Source: Winogradskyella marina (lineage in GTDB: Bacteria; Bacteroidota; Bacteroidia; Flavobacteriales; Flavobacteriaceae). From it: a stretch of DNA of 64,000 nucleotides. Of this stretch, positions 25,215 to 33,178 are shown piece by piece. Both the position numbers and the translations under genes were made by a program. The notes beneath the pieces were generated by a model. The model had not been told where the DNA came from, did no database searches, and saw nothing but the letters and a program-made list of their open reading frames with translations. The stretch is taken from the NCBI RefSeq assembly GCF_015645385.1, contig NZ_JADOET010000006.1, positions 124,001 through 188,000 on the forward strand, read 5' to 3'. The first letter of the stretch is position 1; every line of letters starts with the position of its first letter.

Positions 25215-27454
25215 TTATATCATCAAAAGACATCATCACCTACATAGAACAAGCAGAAGCGTATTATAAAAATAACCAGTACCAGGCTTTACAGACGGTA
25301 ATTGATAAAATTCAAGAATATGTAACTTTATTGAGTGAACCCGAAGATTTCGCCAGGTTTTATCGCATTTACATGCGCTATCTAGGCGTTTATGAAGAAA
25401 TGAATATGCCTGTTTTAAAGTCGTATTTACAAGCTTTAATAGATTGTGGACAAGTACAAGCATCAGATTTTGAATACGTCTGTAGTTTTTACAAAGACTG
25501 TGAGCAAAGTGTTTACGAGGATGCTTTAGTTCGTTATCCGTATAACGACAGCTTACAATTACATTATGCTTTTAAATTGCAAAATGAAAAACGTTACCAA
25601 GACGCTATTTTGGTTTTAAAGTATCTTTTAGAGTGCTATCCAGCCTTAACAGAAGCTCGTTTTTTACTTTGGGATATCCAAGCCGCACAATTAGAACATA
25701 TTTGTGATGCTGATGAAGAGGCAGATTGTAATGAGTTATTAGATTTAGCTTCGGCAACGCACAACAAAACCGTTTTAAAAGGCTTACAATTAGATGAGCG
25801 TTTAGACCTACCTAGCCAAACTTTAGCCAATATGCAAGTGTCTATGTGGGAAAACAAATCTATAGACAATAAAGCCTTGTGGAATTCAGAATGGAAACAT
25901 TTAGAGATAACGGATAAAACCCGTATGCTATTGGTAGATTATTTCCAATCGTTTATGAGGTACGATATGGTGTCTCAAATTATAAAAGACCCTGGCGAGC
26001 CACAGCTACCAGAAGAAGACTATAGTAATTTTGAAGCGTTTAAAATCTATATGCAAGATTTTGCAAACTCGGGATGGCAATTGGCGCAGCATTATTACCT
26101 ACGCTATGGCGATTCGGCTTACTATCATACCAAAGACAGAAATGTTTTAAATCAATGTGTACAACAGGGGTTAACCTTAAATCCTAAAAACCCGAACCTA
26201 TTCGTTTTAAAAGCACGTGCTTTTTTCTTTGTTAAAAATTACAAGCAAACTGGAGAAGCTTATCACGACGCCTTTAGAAACGGCCTTAGAATGAGTGAGT
26301 ATCTATTTTATTTACTAGAAGTGAATAGCCGTATAGAAAGCTGGCAAGGGATTTTAGATATTGTGGAACAATTTCATAGAAGACAGCCTACAACGCTTAA
26401 AACCTTATTTTTTAAAGCACGTGCTTTGGTGAAATTGTCGCGTTTTGATGAAGCATTGGTTGTTTTGAATGAGGCCTTAGAAGATTTCCCGTTACCATCA
26501 CATTCTTACGCGCCTTGGCTGTATAATTTAAGAATGATTATTCATATGAATAATCAAAACTACACCGCGTTTTTTGAAGATATGCAATCTGAAATCAATT
26601 ATTATAAGATTGGCGATACAGATTACTGCAGCACTATGAATTTGTGTGTGGAAGCCCTTTTAGAAATGAGCGATTATAAAGAATGCCACAAATATGCCAT
26701 TTATAATCACGAACAAGGACAATTAGCACCAGAATTGTATCCTATTTTTAAGTGGATTTGTTATTATGATTATTTACCATTACCCGAAGATTTAGCACCA
26801 GCCTCTGAAGCCGATTTGGTTGAAATGCCAACTACGTTTATAGAGTTTAGAAATAATGGTTTAATCCACTGGATTTTAAATAATTTTGATGCCGCCATCG
26901 GTAATCTTAGTCAAGCCGCACATATGGCAAATAACAAAGCCTTTTACCTTAAAATGGTAGCGAGTTGTGCAGAAGATAGTTTTGATAGTGCGGAAGCTTT
27001 ATCCGCTTACAAAACCGCAAAAGAGCAGGCCCCAGAAGCAAGCGATTACAAAACGTTTTTTAAGTTATATAATTTTTATAATGAAGAAAATGAGCCAAAA
27101 AAAGCATTAGAAACACTTCAGCATTCTATACAAAGTTATCCCGATTACACCTTTTTTGATTTTCCTAGGGATGAATATAATATGATGTTGAGAAGCCATA
27201 AAATGCTATCTCAACAATTAGAAGATGTAGACGGATTTACCAAATACAACGCTATGTTTTTAAGTAAAGATAAACCATCAGTTCAGGCCTTATGTGATCA
27301 ATTAACGCATGTAAAAACCCATTTCGCATCGGATGATTTTTTACTACATAATATATTAGAAGAACTTTCACAACACGATGAAGATTTTCAAAATGAAGAA
27401 AAAGAACTGTTAAAAAAGACCAAATCTAAAATTAGGGATCTACATTTCAACTAA
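25211..27454 (+). CDS. TPR-repeat protein
   Basis: 747 residues. Helical hairpin repeats with TPR character (RYQDAILVLKYLLECYPAL; LNPKNPNLFVLKARAFFFVK; IESWQGILDIVEQFHRRQP; FKARALVKLSRFDEALVVL). No signal peptide. The gene overlaps the DUF1266 gene by 4 nt and is the last of the SUKH operon. It ends with a basic helix (KELLKKTKSKIRDLHFN). Likely a cytoplasmic protein-protein scaffold. Confidence 0.85.
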   Translation: MIISSKDIITYIEQAEAYYKNNQYQALQTVIDKIQEYVTLLSEPEDFARFYRIYMRYLGVYEEMNMPVLKSYLQALIDCGQVQASDFEYVCSFYKDCEQSVYEDALVRYPYNDSLQLHYAFKLQNEKRYQDAILVLKYLLECYPALTEARFLLWDIQAAQLEHICDADEEADCNELLDLASATHNKTVLKGLQLDERLDLPSQTLANMQVSMWENKSIDNKALWNSEWKHLEITDKTRMLLVDYFQSFMRYDMVSQIIKDPGEPQLPEEDYSNFEAFKIYMQDFANSGWQLAQHYYLRYGDSAYYHTKDRNVLNQCVQQGLTLNPKNPNLFVLKARAFFFVKNYKQTGEAYHDAFRNGLRMSEYLFYLLEVNSRIESWQGILDIVEQFHRRQPTTLKTLFFKARALVKLSRFDEALVVLNEALEDFPLPSHSYAPWLYNLRMIIHMNNQNYTAFFEDMQSEINYYKIGDTDYCSTMNLCVEALLEMSDYKECHKYAIYNHEQGQLAPELYPIFKWICYYDYLPLPEDLAPASEADLVEMPTTFIEFRNNGLIHWILNNFDAAIGNLSQAAHMANNKAFYLKMVASCAEDSFDSAEALSAYKTAKEQAPEASDYKTFFKLYNFYNEENEPKKALETLQHSIQSYPDYTFFDFPRDEYNMMLRSHKMLSQQLEDVDGFTKYNAMFLSKDKPSVQALCDQLTHVKTHFASDDFLLHNILEELSQHDEDFQNEEKELLKKTKSKIRDLHFN

Positions 27455-27480
27455 AAGGTGTTACGTTTACACACCATTTC

Positions 27481-29445
27481 ATGAAATTGTTTCCTATACA
27501 TTTTTTTGTTTCTGTTTGCCTTATGCTAGGCATAAGCTTGTCGATCTCTGCTCAAACTACAGAAGACAAACTATTAGACTCGTTGTCTGGTGCTTATTCC
27601 AGAAATTTACATACAAAACCTCAAGCCGCTAAAGAAGCAGCACTGCAGTGGCTTAAGGAAAGTAGACGATTAAATAAAAACCTTCAAGAAGCCCAAGCAC
27701 TTTATGCTTTGGGGAATTTGGCTAATATTATGGGCGATTATAAAAGCACCATAAAGTATACCAATGAAACCATTGCCTTACTTAAAGCATCAAATATTGA
27801 GAAAGGGCTTGCCGCATGTTATAATATTTTAGCCTCTGCTTATAAAAGTTTAGGCGAATACCCTAAATCTATTGATAACTTTATGGAGTGTTTGCGATAT
27901 GCAAGACTAACGAATAATCAAGTGCAAGAGGCTAATGCCTATCAAAATATTGCTACATTATATTTACTTCAAAAAGACTATAAAAAATCTGCAGAAAATT
28001 TAGATCGTGCAGCGGAATTGTATCGCATAAAAGGAGATGTAGACGGAGAGTTCACTACCCTATTTAATTTTGCAAATATCTATAAAGAACAAGGTAAATT
28101 CGAGCAAGCACGAAAACATTACCAAACTGTTTTAGAGTACAGAGTAAAAGAAGGAAACAATGCAGTTGTGGCTTATATAAATATTAATCTCTCACAGATG
28201 TTAGTGCTCGAAGGTAAATGTAGAGAGGCCATAATTGCATTAAAAAAAACCTTAGTATTATTAGAAGAACTCAAATTTCACTCTGACATTGTTATTGTAT
28301 TAAACGATTTAGGGCTATGCGAAAGCAAACTAGGACATACAAAATCTGCCATCAATTATTTTCAACGTGCCTTAGCCATTGGAGAGAAACAATCCTTATT
28401 TCAATATAAATCTGACATTTATAAAAACTTAGCGCAACTTTATGAAAAAGAAAATAATTACAGAAAAGCATTAGAGTTTTATAAAAAGGGAGTTGCAAGC
28501 GTAGCTGAACAGAACTCTTTAGATAAGGAAAAATACGTCGTAGAAATTCAAGAGCGTTATGAGACAGAGTTAAAAGAAGCCAAAATTCAACTGTTAGAAA
28601 AAGAGCAGAAATTAAGCGATGCCGAATTGCAAAAAGCAGAATTAACTGTAAAGCGTCAGCATGTTTTAAGAAATGCCTTAATTGCCGGTTTTATTTTGGT
28701 CTTAATTAGTCTTGTTATTTTAAGATTATCGTATGTGAAGCGCTTACGTATTCAAAAAGAATTGAGTGTTCAGCAAGAGAAATACGCTAAGCAGAAACTT
28801 TCTGAAATGATGAAAGATCACAAACTATCAGTGATTGAACGTTATCAAGAAGGACAAGACGAAGAACGATCGCGCTTAGCACGCGAGATTCATGATGGTA
28901 TTGGAAGTGATTTGGCAAGTATAAAAATTGCCTTTGAGCATTATACAGAACAGCACGAAGAAGACCTAAAATCGAAACGCATTGCAACCGCTATAAGTAA
29001 CGCCTGTATTGATTTACGTAGCTTATCGCATCAATTACATCCCCTACCCTTTTCAAAAATAGGTTTTACAAGTTTCTTAAGTGATTTCATTAATCAGGTT
29101 ATTAAAAAATCTGATCTTAATATACAAACGTATTTATTTCCGAGAGAAGACATTGATTTATTACCAGACGAACTTTTGGCAGATGTTTATCGCATTGTTC
29201 AAGAACTAATTAATAATATCATAAAACACGCGGAAGCCTCGCATGCAGATGTGCAACTCACCAAACATAAAGATCATTTAAATATTGTGGTTAATGATAA
29301 TGGAAAAGGGTTTCAAAAAAGTAAAAAACAAGGCATAGGGCTCCGAAATATTAAGGAACGATTGCAAAAGATAAAAGGGACTTTAGATATTGATAGTAAT
29401 TCAGGACATGGCACCTCTATAACTATAGACATTCCTACAAATTAA
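27481..29445 (+). CDS. TPR-containing HisKA_3 sensor histidine kinase
   Basis: 654 residues. Signal peptide (MKLFPIHFFVSVCLMLGIS..AQ), about seven TPRs in the periplasm, a coiled coil, one transmembrane helix near residue 400 (LIAGFILVLISLVILRL), a second coiled coil, then HisKA_3 with phosphoacceptor His in RLAREIHDGIGSDLASI, and HATPase (QELINNIIKHAEASH; VNDNGKGF; GIGLRNIKERLQKI). It starts 26 nt after the TPR gene and overlaps no other; it pairs with the LuxR-type regulator 6 nt downstream. Confidence 0.95.
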   Translation: MKLFPIHFFVSVCLMLGISLSISAQTTEDKLLDSLSGAYSRNLHTKPQAAKEAALQWLKESRRLNKNLQEAQALYALGNLANIMGDYKSTIKYTNETIALLKASNIEKGLAACYNILASAYKSLGEYPKSIDNFMECLRYARLTNNQVQEANAYQNIATLYLLQKDYKKSAENLDRAAELYRIKGDVDGEFTTLFNFANIYKEQGKFEQARKHYQTVLEYRVKEGNNAVVAYININLSQMLVLEGKCREAIIALKKTLVLLEELKFHSDIVIVLNDLGLCESKLGHTKSAINYFQRALAIGEKQSLFQYKSDIYKNLAQLYEKENNYRKALEFYKKGVASVAEQNSLDKEKYVVEIQERYETELKEAKIQLLEKEQKLSDAELQKAELTVKRQHVLRNALIAGFILVLISLVILRLSYVKRLRIQKELSVQQEKYAKQKLSEMMKDHKLSVIERYQEGQDEERSRLAREIHDGIGSDLASIKIAFEHYTEQHEEDLKSKRIATAISNACIDLRSLSHQLHPLPFSKIGFTSFLSDFINQVIKKSDLNIQTYLFPREDIDLLPDELLADVYRIVQELINNIIKHAEASHADVQLTKHKDHLNIVVNDNGKGFQKSKKQGIGLRNIKERLQKIKGTLDIDSNSGHGTSITIDIPTN

Positions 29446-29451
29446 TATATT

Positions 29452-30087
29452 TTGAAAAAAGCAAATATAATATTAGCAGACGATCACTTAATGTTTCTAG
29501 AAGGTATAAACACCATTTTAAGCGATATGCAAGAAATAGGTGACGTCCATTTAGCAACTGAAGGCAAACAAGTATTAAGATTGTTGAATCAATTTGAAAT
29601 TGATTTAATTATTAGCGATATCAGTATGCCAAAAATGGATGGTATAGAGCTACTTACAGAGCTTAAGAAAAAACATGATAGTGTAAAAATTATTATGTTG
29701 AGCATGCTAGACAATCACAGAACGGTACATAAAGTGATTCAAAAAGGAGCCGATGGATTTATCCCTAAATTTACGAGCAAAGAGGAGTTACAAACAGCTG
29801 TCAGAACTGTTTTGGATAATGAACACTATTTTTCTGAAATTATTAAACAACGCTATATGGAAAGTGTCTTTGAACGTAAAAAATATAAAAACATAGAATT
29901 GTCCCCACGTGAAAAAGAAGTTTTAAGTCTTTTGGGAGATGAATTGACGTCAAAGGAAATTTCAGAGAAACTATTTATTTCGGTTAATACAGTAGAAACG
30001 CATCGTAAAAATATACTCTTAAAAACGGGGTCTAAAACGACTACAGGTGCTGTAAAATATGCTATAGAATCTGGCCTATTTGATTAA
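29452..30087 (+). CDS. LuxR/NarL-family response regulator
   Basis: 211 residues with a TTG start. Receiver domain (acidic pocket ILADDH, phospho-Asp in LIISDISMPKMDG, IIMLSM, Lys in FIPKFTSK), then a GerE-type HTH (LSPREKEVLSLLGDELTSKE, ISEKLFISVNTVETHRKNIL). Regulators of this family often bind palindromic sites and activate as class I or II factors. It is the partner of the TPR kinase and, being inside the regulon, is a good candidate for the factor that reads the 16-bp operator. Confidence 0.95.
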   Translation: MKKANIILADDHLMFLEGINTILSDMQEIGDVHLATEGKQVLRLLNQFEIDLIISDISMPKMDGIELLTELKKKHDSVKIIMLSMLDNHRTVHKVIQKGADGFIPKFTSKEELQTAVRTVLDNEHYFSEIIKQRYMESVFERKKYKNIELSPREKEVLSLLGDELTSKEISEKLFISVNTVETHRKNILLKTGSKTTTGAVKYAIESGLFD

Positions 30088-30109
30088 CAAAATAATTTAT
30101 TATTTTGTT
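30086..30109. terminator. Convergent hairpin between regulator and lipoprotein genes
   Basis: 11-bp AT-rich inverted repeat (30086-30096 with 30099-30109) across the 3' ends of convergent genes. The loop is too short as drawn, so the end pairs must open; a weak terminator at most. Confidence 0.4.
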
Positions 30110-31092
30110 CTAATACCTTCAGCCTCTATGGTGCTTATTATTTGTCTTAGTTCTTCTGAGTAAGACGTAGTATCATTTGCATCAGTTAATAACTCGCCAC
30201 GATAGATAAATTTAGTATCGAAATCAAAATATACCACATAAAGACCTGTTTGTGGATTTCTCCATTTTCCTTTTCCGTTATTTACAATTCGTTTATCCTC
30301 TAAATACTGTAACCAGGCGCCTCTAGATAGAGACGATTTATCCATATAAATTTTGCTATTTTCAGTGGCTATATAATGAGGGTATGGGATTTCTAATTTA
30401 CTTTGTATGTTTTTTAGAACCATTGTTTTTAGACGTTCAAATCCCGCTGCTTTTTTAGACAACACCATCGACTTTGCTTGCCACTTATCATCGTCTACCT
30501 CTAATGGAATCGTTATAAATCCATTAGGGTGTGTCGCTGTTTTAATTAGTAAACTAAATTGAAAAGCGGTATTTATCTCTTTAAACGATTTATTTAGTCT
30601 GTTAATGAAACGCATTATTACGTCCTCTAATTCCTGTGGTTCTATATCTCGTTTAAAATTTAAATCAATAGTTTCTGTAGAAAAGGTTATTTCTGGAATA
30701 TCATTTTTAAAATCGGTAACCACAGCTTGTCTAGCTTCGTAACGGGCAATTGCATCTTTATATAAATCGTCTACCGTTATTCTATCTGCTGCAGCATACA
30801 TAGACAAGGTGTCGTTTTCTAATATGTTCTTCAGGTTAAGATGGGTGTAAAATGCAATTTCAGGAATATCTTTATCATATATAAGTACACCGTACATATT
30901 AGGATCCATGGTTGCGGCATTAAAAAACAGACTTAAATCACTATAACCGAGTTTTCCTTTGTATTTGTTTTGTAAATATTCTTCTAGATTACGTGCTGCC
31001 TTCTTTTTAGGAATTCCGATATACTTGGAGCACCCAGCTAAAACAAGGATTAATATTAGAAAACAAACTATAGATATAATTGTAATTTTCAT
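30100..31092 (-). CDS. Hypothetical lipoprotein
   Basis: 330 residues, lipobox LVLAGC (Cys21), exported. The mature part has strands and helices with no family I recognise; pieces (DPNMYGVLIYDKDIPEIAFYTH) suggest an alpha/beta fold. Behind regulon promoter 8. Single gene, convergent with the LuxR-type regulator. Confidence 0.75.
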   Translation of the reverse strand: MKITIISIVCFLILILVLAGCSKYIGIPKKKAARNLEEYLQNKYKGKLGYSDLSLFFNAATMDPNMYGVLIYDKDIPEIAFYTHLNLKNILENDTLSMYAAADRITVDDLYKDAIARYEARQAVVTDFKNDIPEITFSTETIDLNFKRDIEPQELEDVIMRFINRLNKSFKEINTAFQFSLLIKTATHPNGFITIPLEVDDDKWQAKSMVLSKKAAGFERLKTMVLKNIQSKLEIPYPHYIATENSKIYMDKSSLSRGAWLQYLEDKRIVNNGKGKWRNPQTGLYVVYFDFDTKFIYRGELLTDANDTTSYSEELRQIISTIEAEGIRTK

Positions 31093-31110
31093 GGTTTTTA
31101 AATTAAAAAA

Positions 31111-31156
31111 TAAATGTAGCGTAATCTATAAGCAAAGCACTCACGGAATTCAGTGA
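31111..31156 (-). promoter_or_regulatory. Regulon promoter 8: operator plus -7 box
   Basis: Minus strand: operator TCACTGAATTCCGTGA (31156-31141), nearly a perfect palindrome, 22-nt spacer, -7 box TACATTTA (31118-31111). The gene at 31242 lies on the other side of the same operator. Confidence 0.85.
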
Positions 31157-31204
31157 GTTTCTTTATTCCCTTATTAAGGGTGTTTTTAAACCTATGACTT
31201 CCTA

Positions 31205-31212
31205 TACCTTTG
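31205..31212 (+). promoter_or_regulatory. -7 box of the 31242 gene
   Basis: TACCTTTG, 29 nt before the ATG. The shared operator (31141-31156) ends 48 nt upstream, which does not match the class II spacing seen elsewhere, so this gene may be regulated differently or from a distance. Confidence 0.55.
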
Positions 31213-31241
31213 AAGTATTAATTAAATTAAAATAACGAATT

Positions 31242-31637
31242 ATGGGATTACAAGAAAAAAGAGCAGCAAAATCTATAGAGGATCAATATTTAGCGGATTA
31301 TCAAAAAGAAATTAATGAGATTGTCGGTAAAGAATTGCCAATTCATATTAATTGGGACACTTTTGAATTAGATTTTATAAAGTTTGTGCCAAGTGTATGT
31401 TTACAACGTCTTACTGACGGTATAAAATTGGTTTGTAAAGACGATATGGGAAAAGAGGCAATGGCAGAGAGTGTAAATTCGATTGAAGTATACTGCATCC
31501 CAAATGAAGGGGCTGAAGCTAAAAAAGAATTAAAATTAGAGGATGGAGTATTTTCTTTAACAGCATGCTGGGGTGGTCATCACAGTGGTTATTTTATAGA
31601 TTTAACAATCCGTGAATATCTAGAAAATAATTTATAG
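31242..31637 (+). CDS. Hypothetical 131-aa protein
   Basis: Unrecognised. Acidic small soluble protein with a central hydrophobic strand region (KFVPSVCLQRLTDGIKLVC) and a C-terminal CWGGHHSGYFIDLTIREYLE segment. Cytoplasmic. Divergent from the lipoprotein gene and followed by two terminators. It starts at ATG 31242. Confidence 0.65.
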   Translation: MGLQEKRAAKSIEDQYLADYQKEINEIVGKELPIHINWDTFELDFIKFVPSVCLQRLTDGIKLVCKDDMGKEAMAESVNSIEVYCIPNEGAEAKKELKLEDGVFSLTACWGGHHSGYFIDLTIREYLENNL

Positions 31638-31659
31638 TCTCAACACTATAATTAAAAAC

Positions 31660-31692
31660 AAGGAGAAGCCAAGATTGTGTTTCTCCTTTTTT
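31660..31692 (+). terminator. Terminator of the 31242 gene
   Basis: Short stem AAGGAGAA / TTCTCCTT with a T8 tract after it, 23 nt beyond the stop codon. Confidence 0.75.
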
Positions 31693-31723
31693 TTATCAAA
31701 TAATAAAGGGGTCATAGTAGCAT

Positions 31724-31764
31724 AAAAAAAAGCCTTTAAGATAATTCCTTAAAGGCTTTTTTTT
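31724..31764. terminator. Bidirectional terminator before the TssD gene
   Basis: 10-bp stem AGCCTTTAAG (31731-31740) / CTTAAAGGCT (31748-31757) flanked by A7 and T tracts. Terminates the TssD unit on the minus strand and backs up the one at 31660. Confidence 0.9.
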
Positions 31765-31789
31765 ATAATTGTTTATGGAAAACTTTGTA

Positions 31790-32182
31790 CTAACTTAGTT
31801 TCACATTATTAAAGGACACCCCTTTCATAATTACGTTAAAGTACGCATCACTGTGGGCATTATATTCAGAAAAAGACTGACTAAAACTGACTACGGTGGC
31901 CTTTTCAAATGCTATAGTTACAGAAGCTGATTCTTGATCTCTATGATAAACCTTAGCACTACCAGACCATTCGCCAGGTTGATTAGAAATCCATTCCATA
32001 AACAAAGGATCATTAATCATTTTTATTGTCCCTGAAAAACTGACTTCTATCGGTTTTTTTTCCTCTGTATAATAATCATTACTAAAGCTATAATCACAAT
32101 GACTTAAGACAAAAGATTTCGTTGTATTGTTATCTTTTCTTATTAATAATTCTATTCGACTTACTACATTAGAATCTTGCAT
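31790..32182 (-). CDS. TssD/Hcp-like type VI secretion tube protein
   Basis: 130 residues with the TssD pattern of Bacteroidota T6SS-iii: an N-terminal strand, LSHCDYSFSNDYY (family C.Y...Q..D), FSGTIKMINDPLFMEWISN, GSAKVYHRDQESASVTIAFEKATVVSFSQSFSEYN, and a C-terminal MKGVSFNNVKL strand. Such proteins form the hexameric inner tube and carry effectors. No other T6SS gene lies in the window, so this is an orphan tube subunit. 17 nt downstream of the 32889 gene and under the same promoter. Confidence 0.85.
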   Translation of the reverse strand: MQDSNVVSRIELLIRKDNNTTKSFVLSHCDYSFSNDYYTEEKKPIEVSFSGTIKMINDPLFMEWISNQPGEWSGSAKVYHRDQESASVTIAFEKATVVSFSQSFSEYNAHSDAYFNVIMKGVSFNNVKLS

Positions 32183-32199
32183 ATTGATTTATTTAAAGG

Positions 32200-32889
32200 T
32201 TATAAAAATTTTTCGATTTGATCTTGTAATTGTTTCGCCTTAAAGAAACTCTTTAAGCCTTTAGAGGTATCTATTGTAATTGTAACAACCTCTTTATCTC
32301 GTTTTAAGCTATTTTCGCTTCCTAAACAGAAATTAATAGTAGAAAAAGCCTCTGTAAAAGCAGCTTTTGCCAAGTGATCTGTTGCTATTATAGAAAGCGT
32401 TTCTTTTAATAACGGTACAACTTTTGAAGCATAAAACTTATCCAAATCTTCAGGAGTTCCGTCGTGCACATAACCAATAGACATTTCTTTTTCTAAAGCG
32501 TCTTTAGTTTCTAATTCTAAGTTTTTAATATCTTTCTTAAGCTGAAGTACTGTTGGTATATCATCTGCATCTGGAGTAAAAGGAATATTTCCATCAGATA
32601 AAAGGTAAGTATGCTTATTTATGTTACTCAAAGAAATCGATGAAATAGAGCGTACTTCTATATATTGAAATTGCGCATCGCGATCATAAATATCACATAA
32701 TAAAACTACTTTTTTCTCTGCATCATAGTTGACAAAAAATCCAGAAGCAGTGTCTGAATGTGTAGAGATTGCAACCTTAGGCATACGCGGTCTTTCTTCT
32801 TTTCTTTCTATATCTGCTATTTCTTGTACTATTGCTAAAACCTCATTAGTATCTAATACCGGTAATTGTAACATTGTTTTAAAATCCAT
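32200..32889 (-). CDS. Hypothetical 229-aa protein upstream of TssD
   Basis: Unrecognised. Mixed alpha/beta: beta-rich first half (GFFVNYDAEKKVVLLCDIYD) and helical second half ending KSFFKAKQLQDQIEKFL. No secretion signal. A longer frame begins at 32934 but contains the -7 box; ATG 32889 (MDFKTMLQL) is used. It might be a chaperone or effector-like partner of TssD by position, which is inference. Confidence 0.65.
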   Translation of the reverse strand: MDFKTMLQLPVLDTNEVLAIVQEIADIERKEERPRMPKVAISTHSDTASGFFVNYDAEKKVVLLCDIYDRDAQFQYIEVRSISSISLSNINKHTYLLSDGNIPFTPDADDIPTVLQLKKDIKNLELETKDALEKEMSIGYVHDGTPEDLDKFYASKVVPLLKETLSIIATDHLAKAAFTEAFSTINFCLGSENSLKRDKEVVTITIDTSKGLKSFFKAKQLQDQIEKFL

Positions 32890-32911
32890 ATTTGTAAGTT
32901 TTTGTTCCTTA

Positions 32912-32957
32912 CAAAATTGAACATTTAAACACATACTTTTCTAACCGTATTCAGGGA
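32912..32957 (-). promoter_or_regulatory. Regulon promoter 9: operator plus -7 box
   Basis: Minus strand: operator TCCCTGAATACGGTTA (32957-32942), 22-nt spacer, -7 box CAATTTTG (32919-32912). Both arms have one or two changes, but the spacing is exact. It is the last copy found before the housekeeping half; the interval 32958-33178 shows no other feature. Confidence 0.75.
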
Positions 32958-33178
32958 TATTGTAACATTAGTAATTTTAGTTTACAACAACTGTATGCTT
33001 CTTAAAAAGCACTGTATTGAATATAAAGGCCTTAAACCCAAGGAGTATTATGCTTAGATAACAATCTTTATTAAAGTGTCCTAAAAAGTTAATTGCACAA
33101 AAATAGTATCCGTTTTTAGGTTTCAGATAAGTCTCTTTTTAATTCAGAATTGAACATAATAAATGAGGTAATTTTATT

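Noticed and set aside
783-33000. Whole left half as a single prophage or integrative element
   Set aside because: No phage or conjugation gene, no boundary repeats, and base composition like the right half. The coherence comes from shared promoters, not mobility genes.
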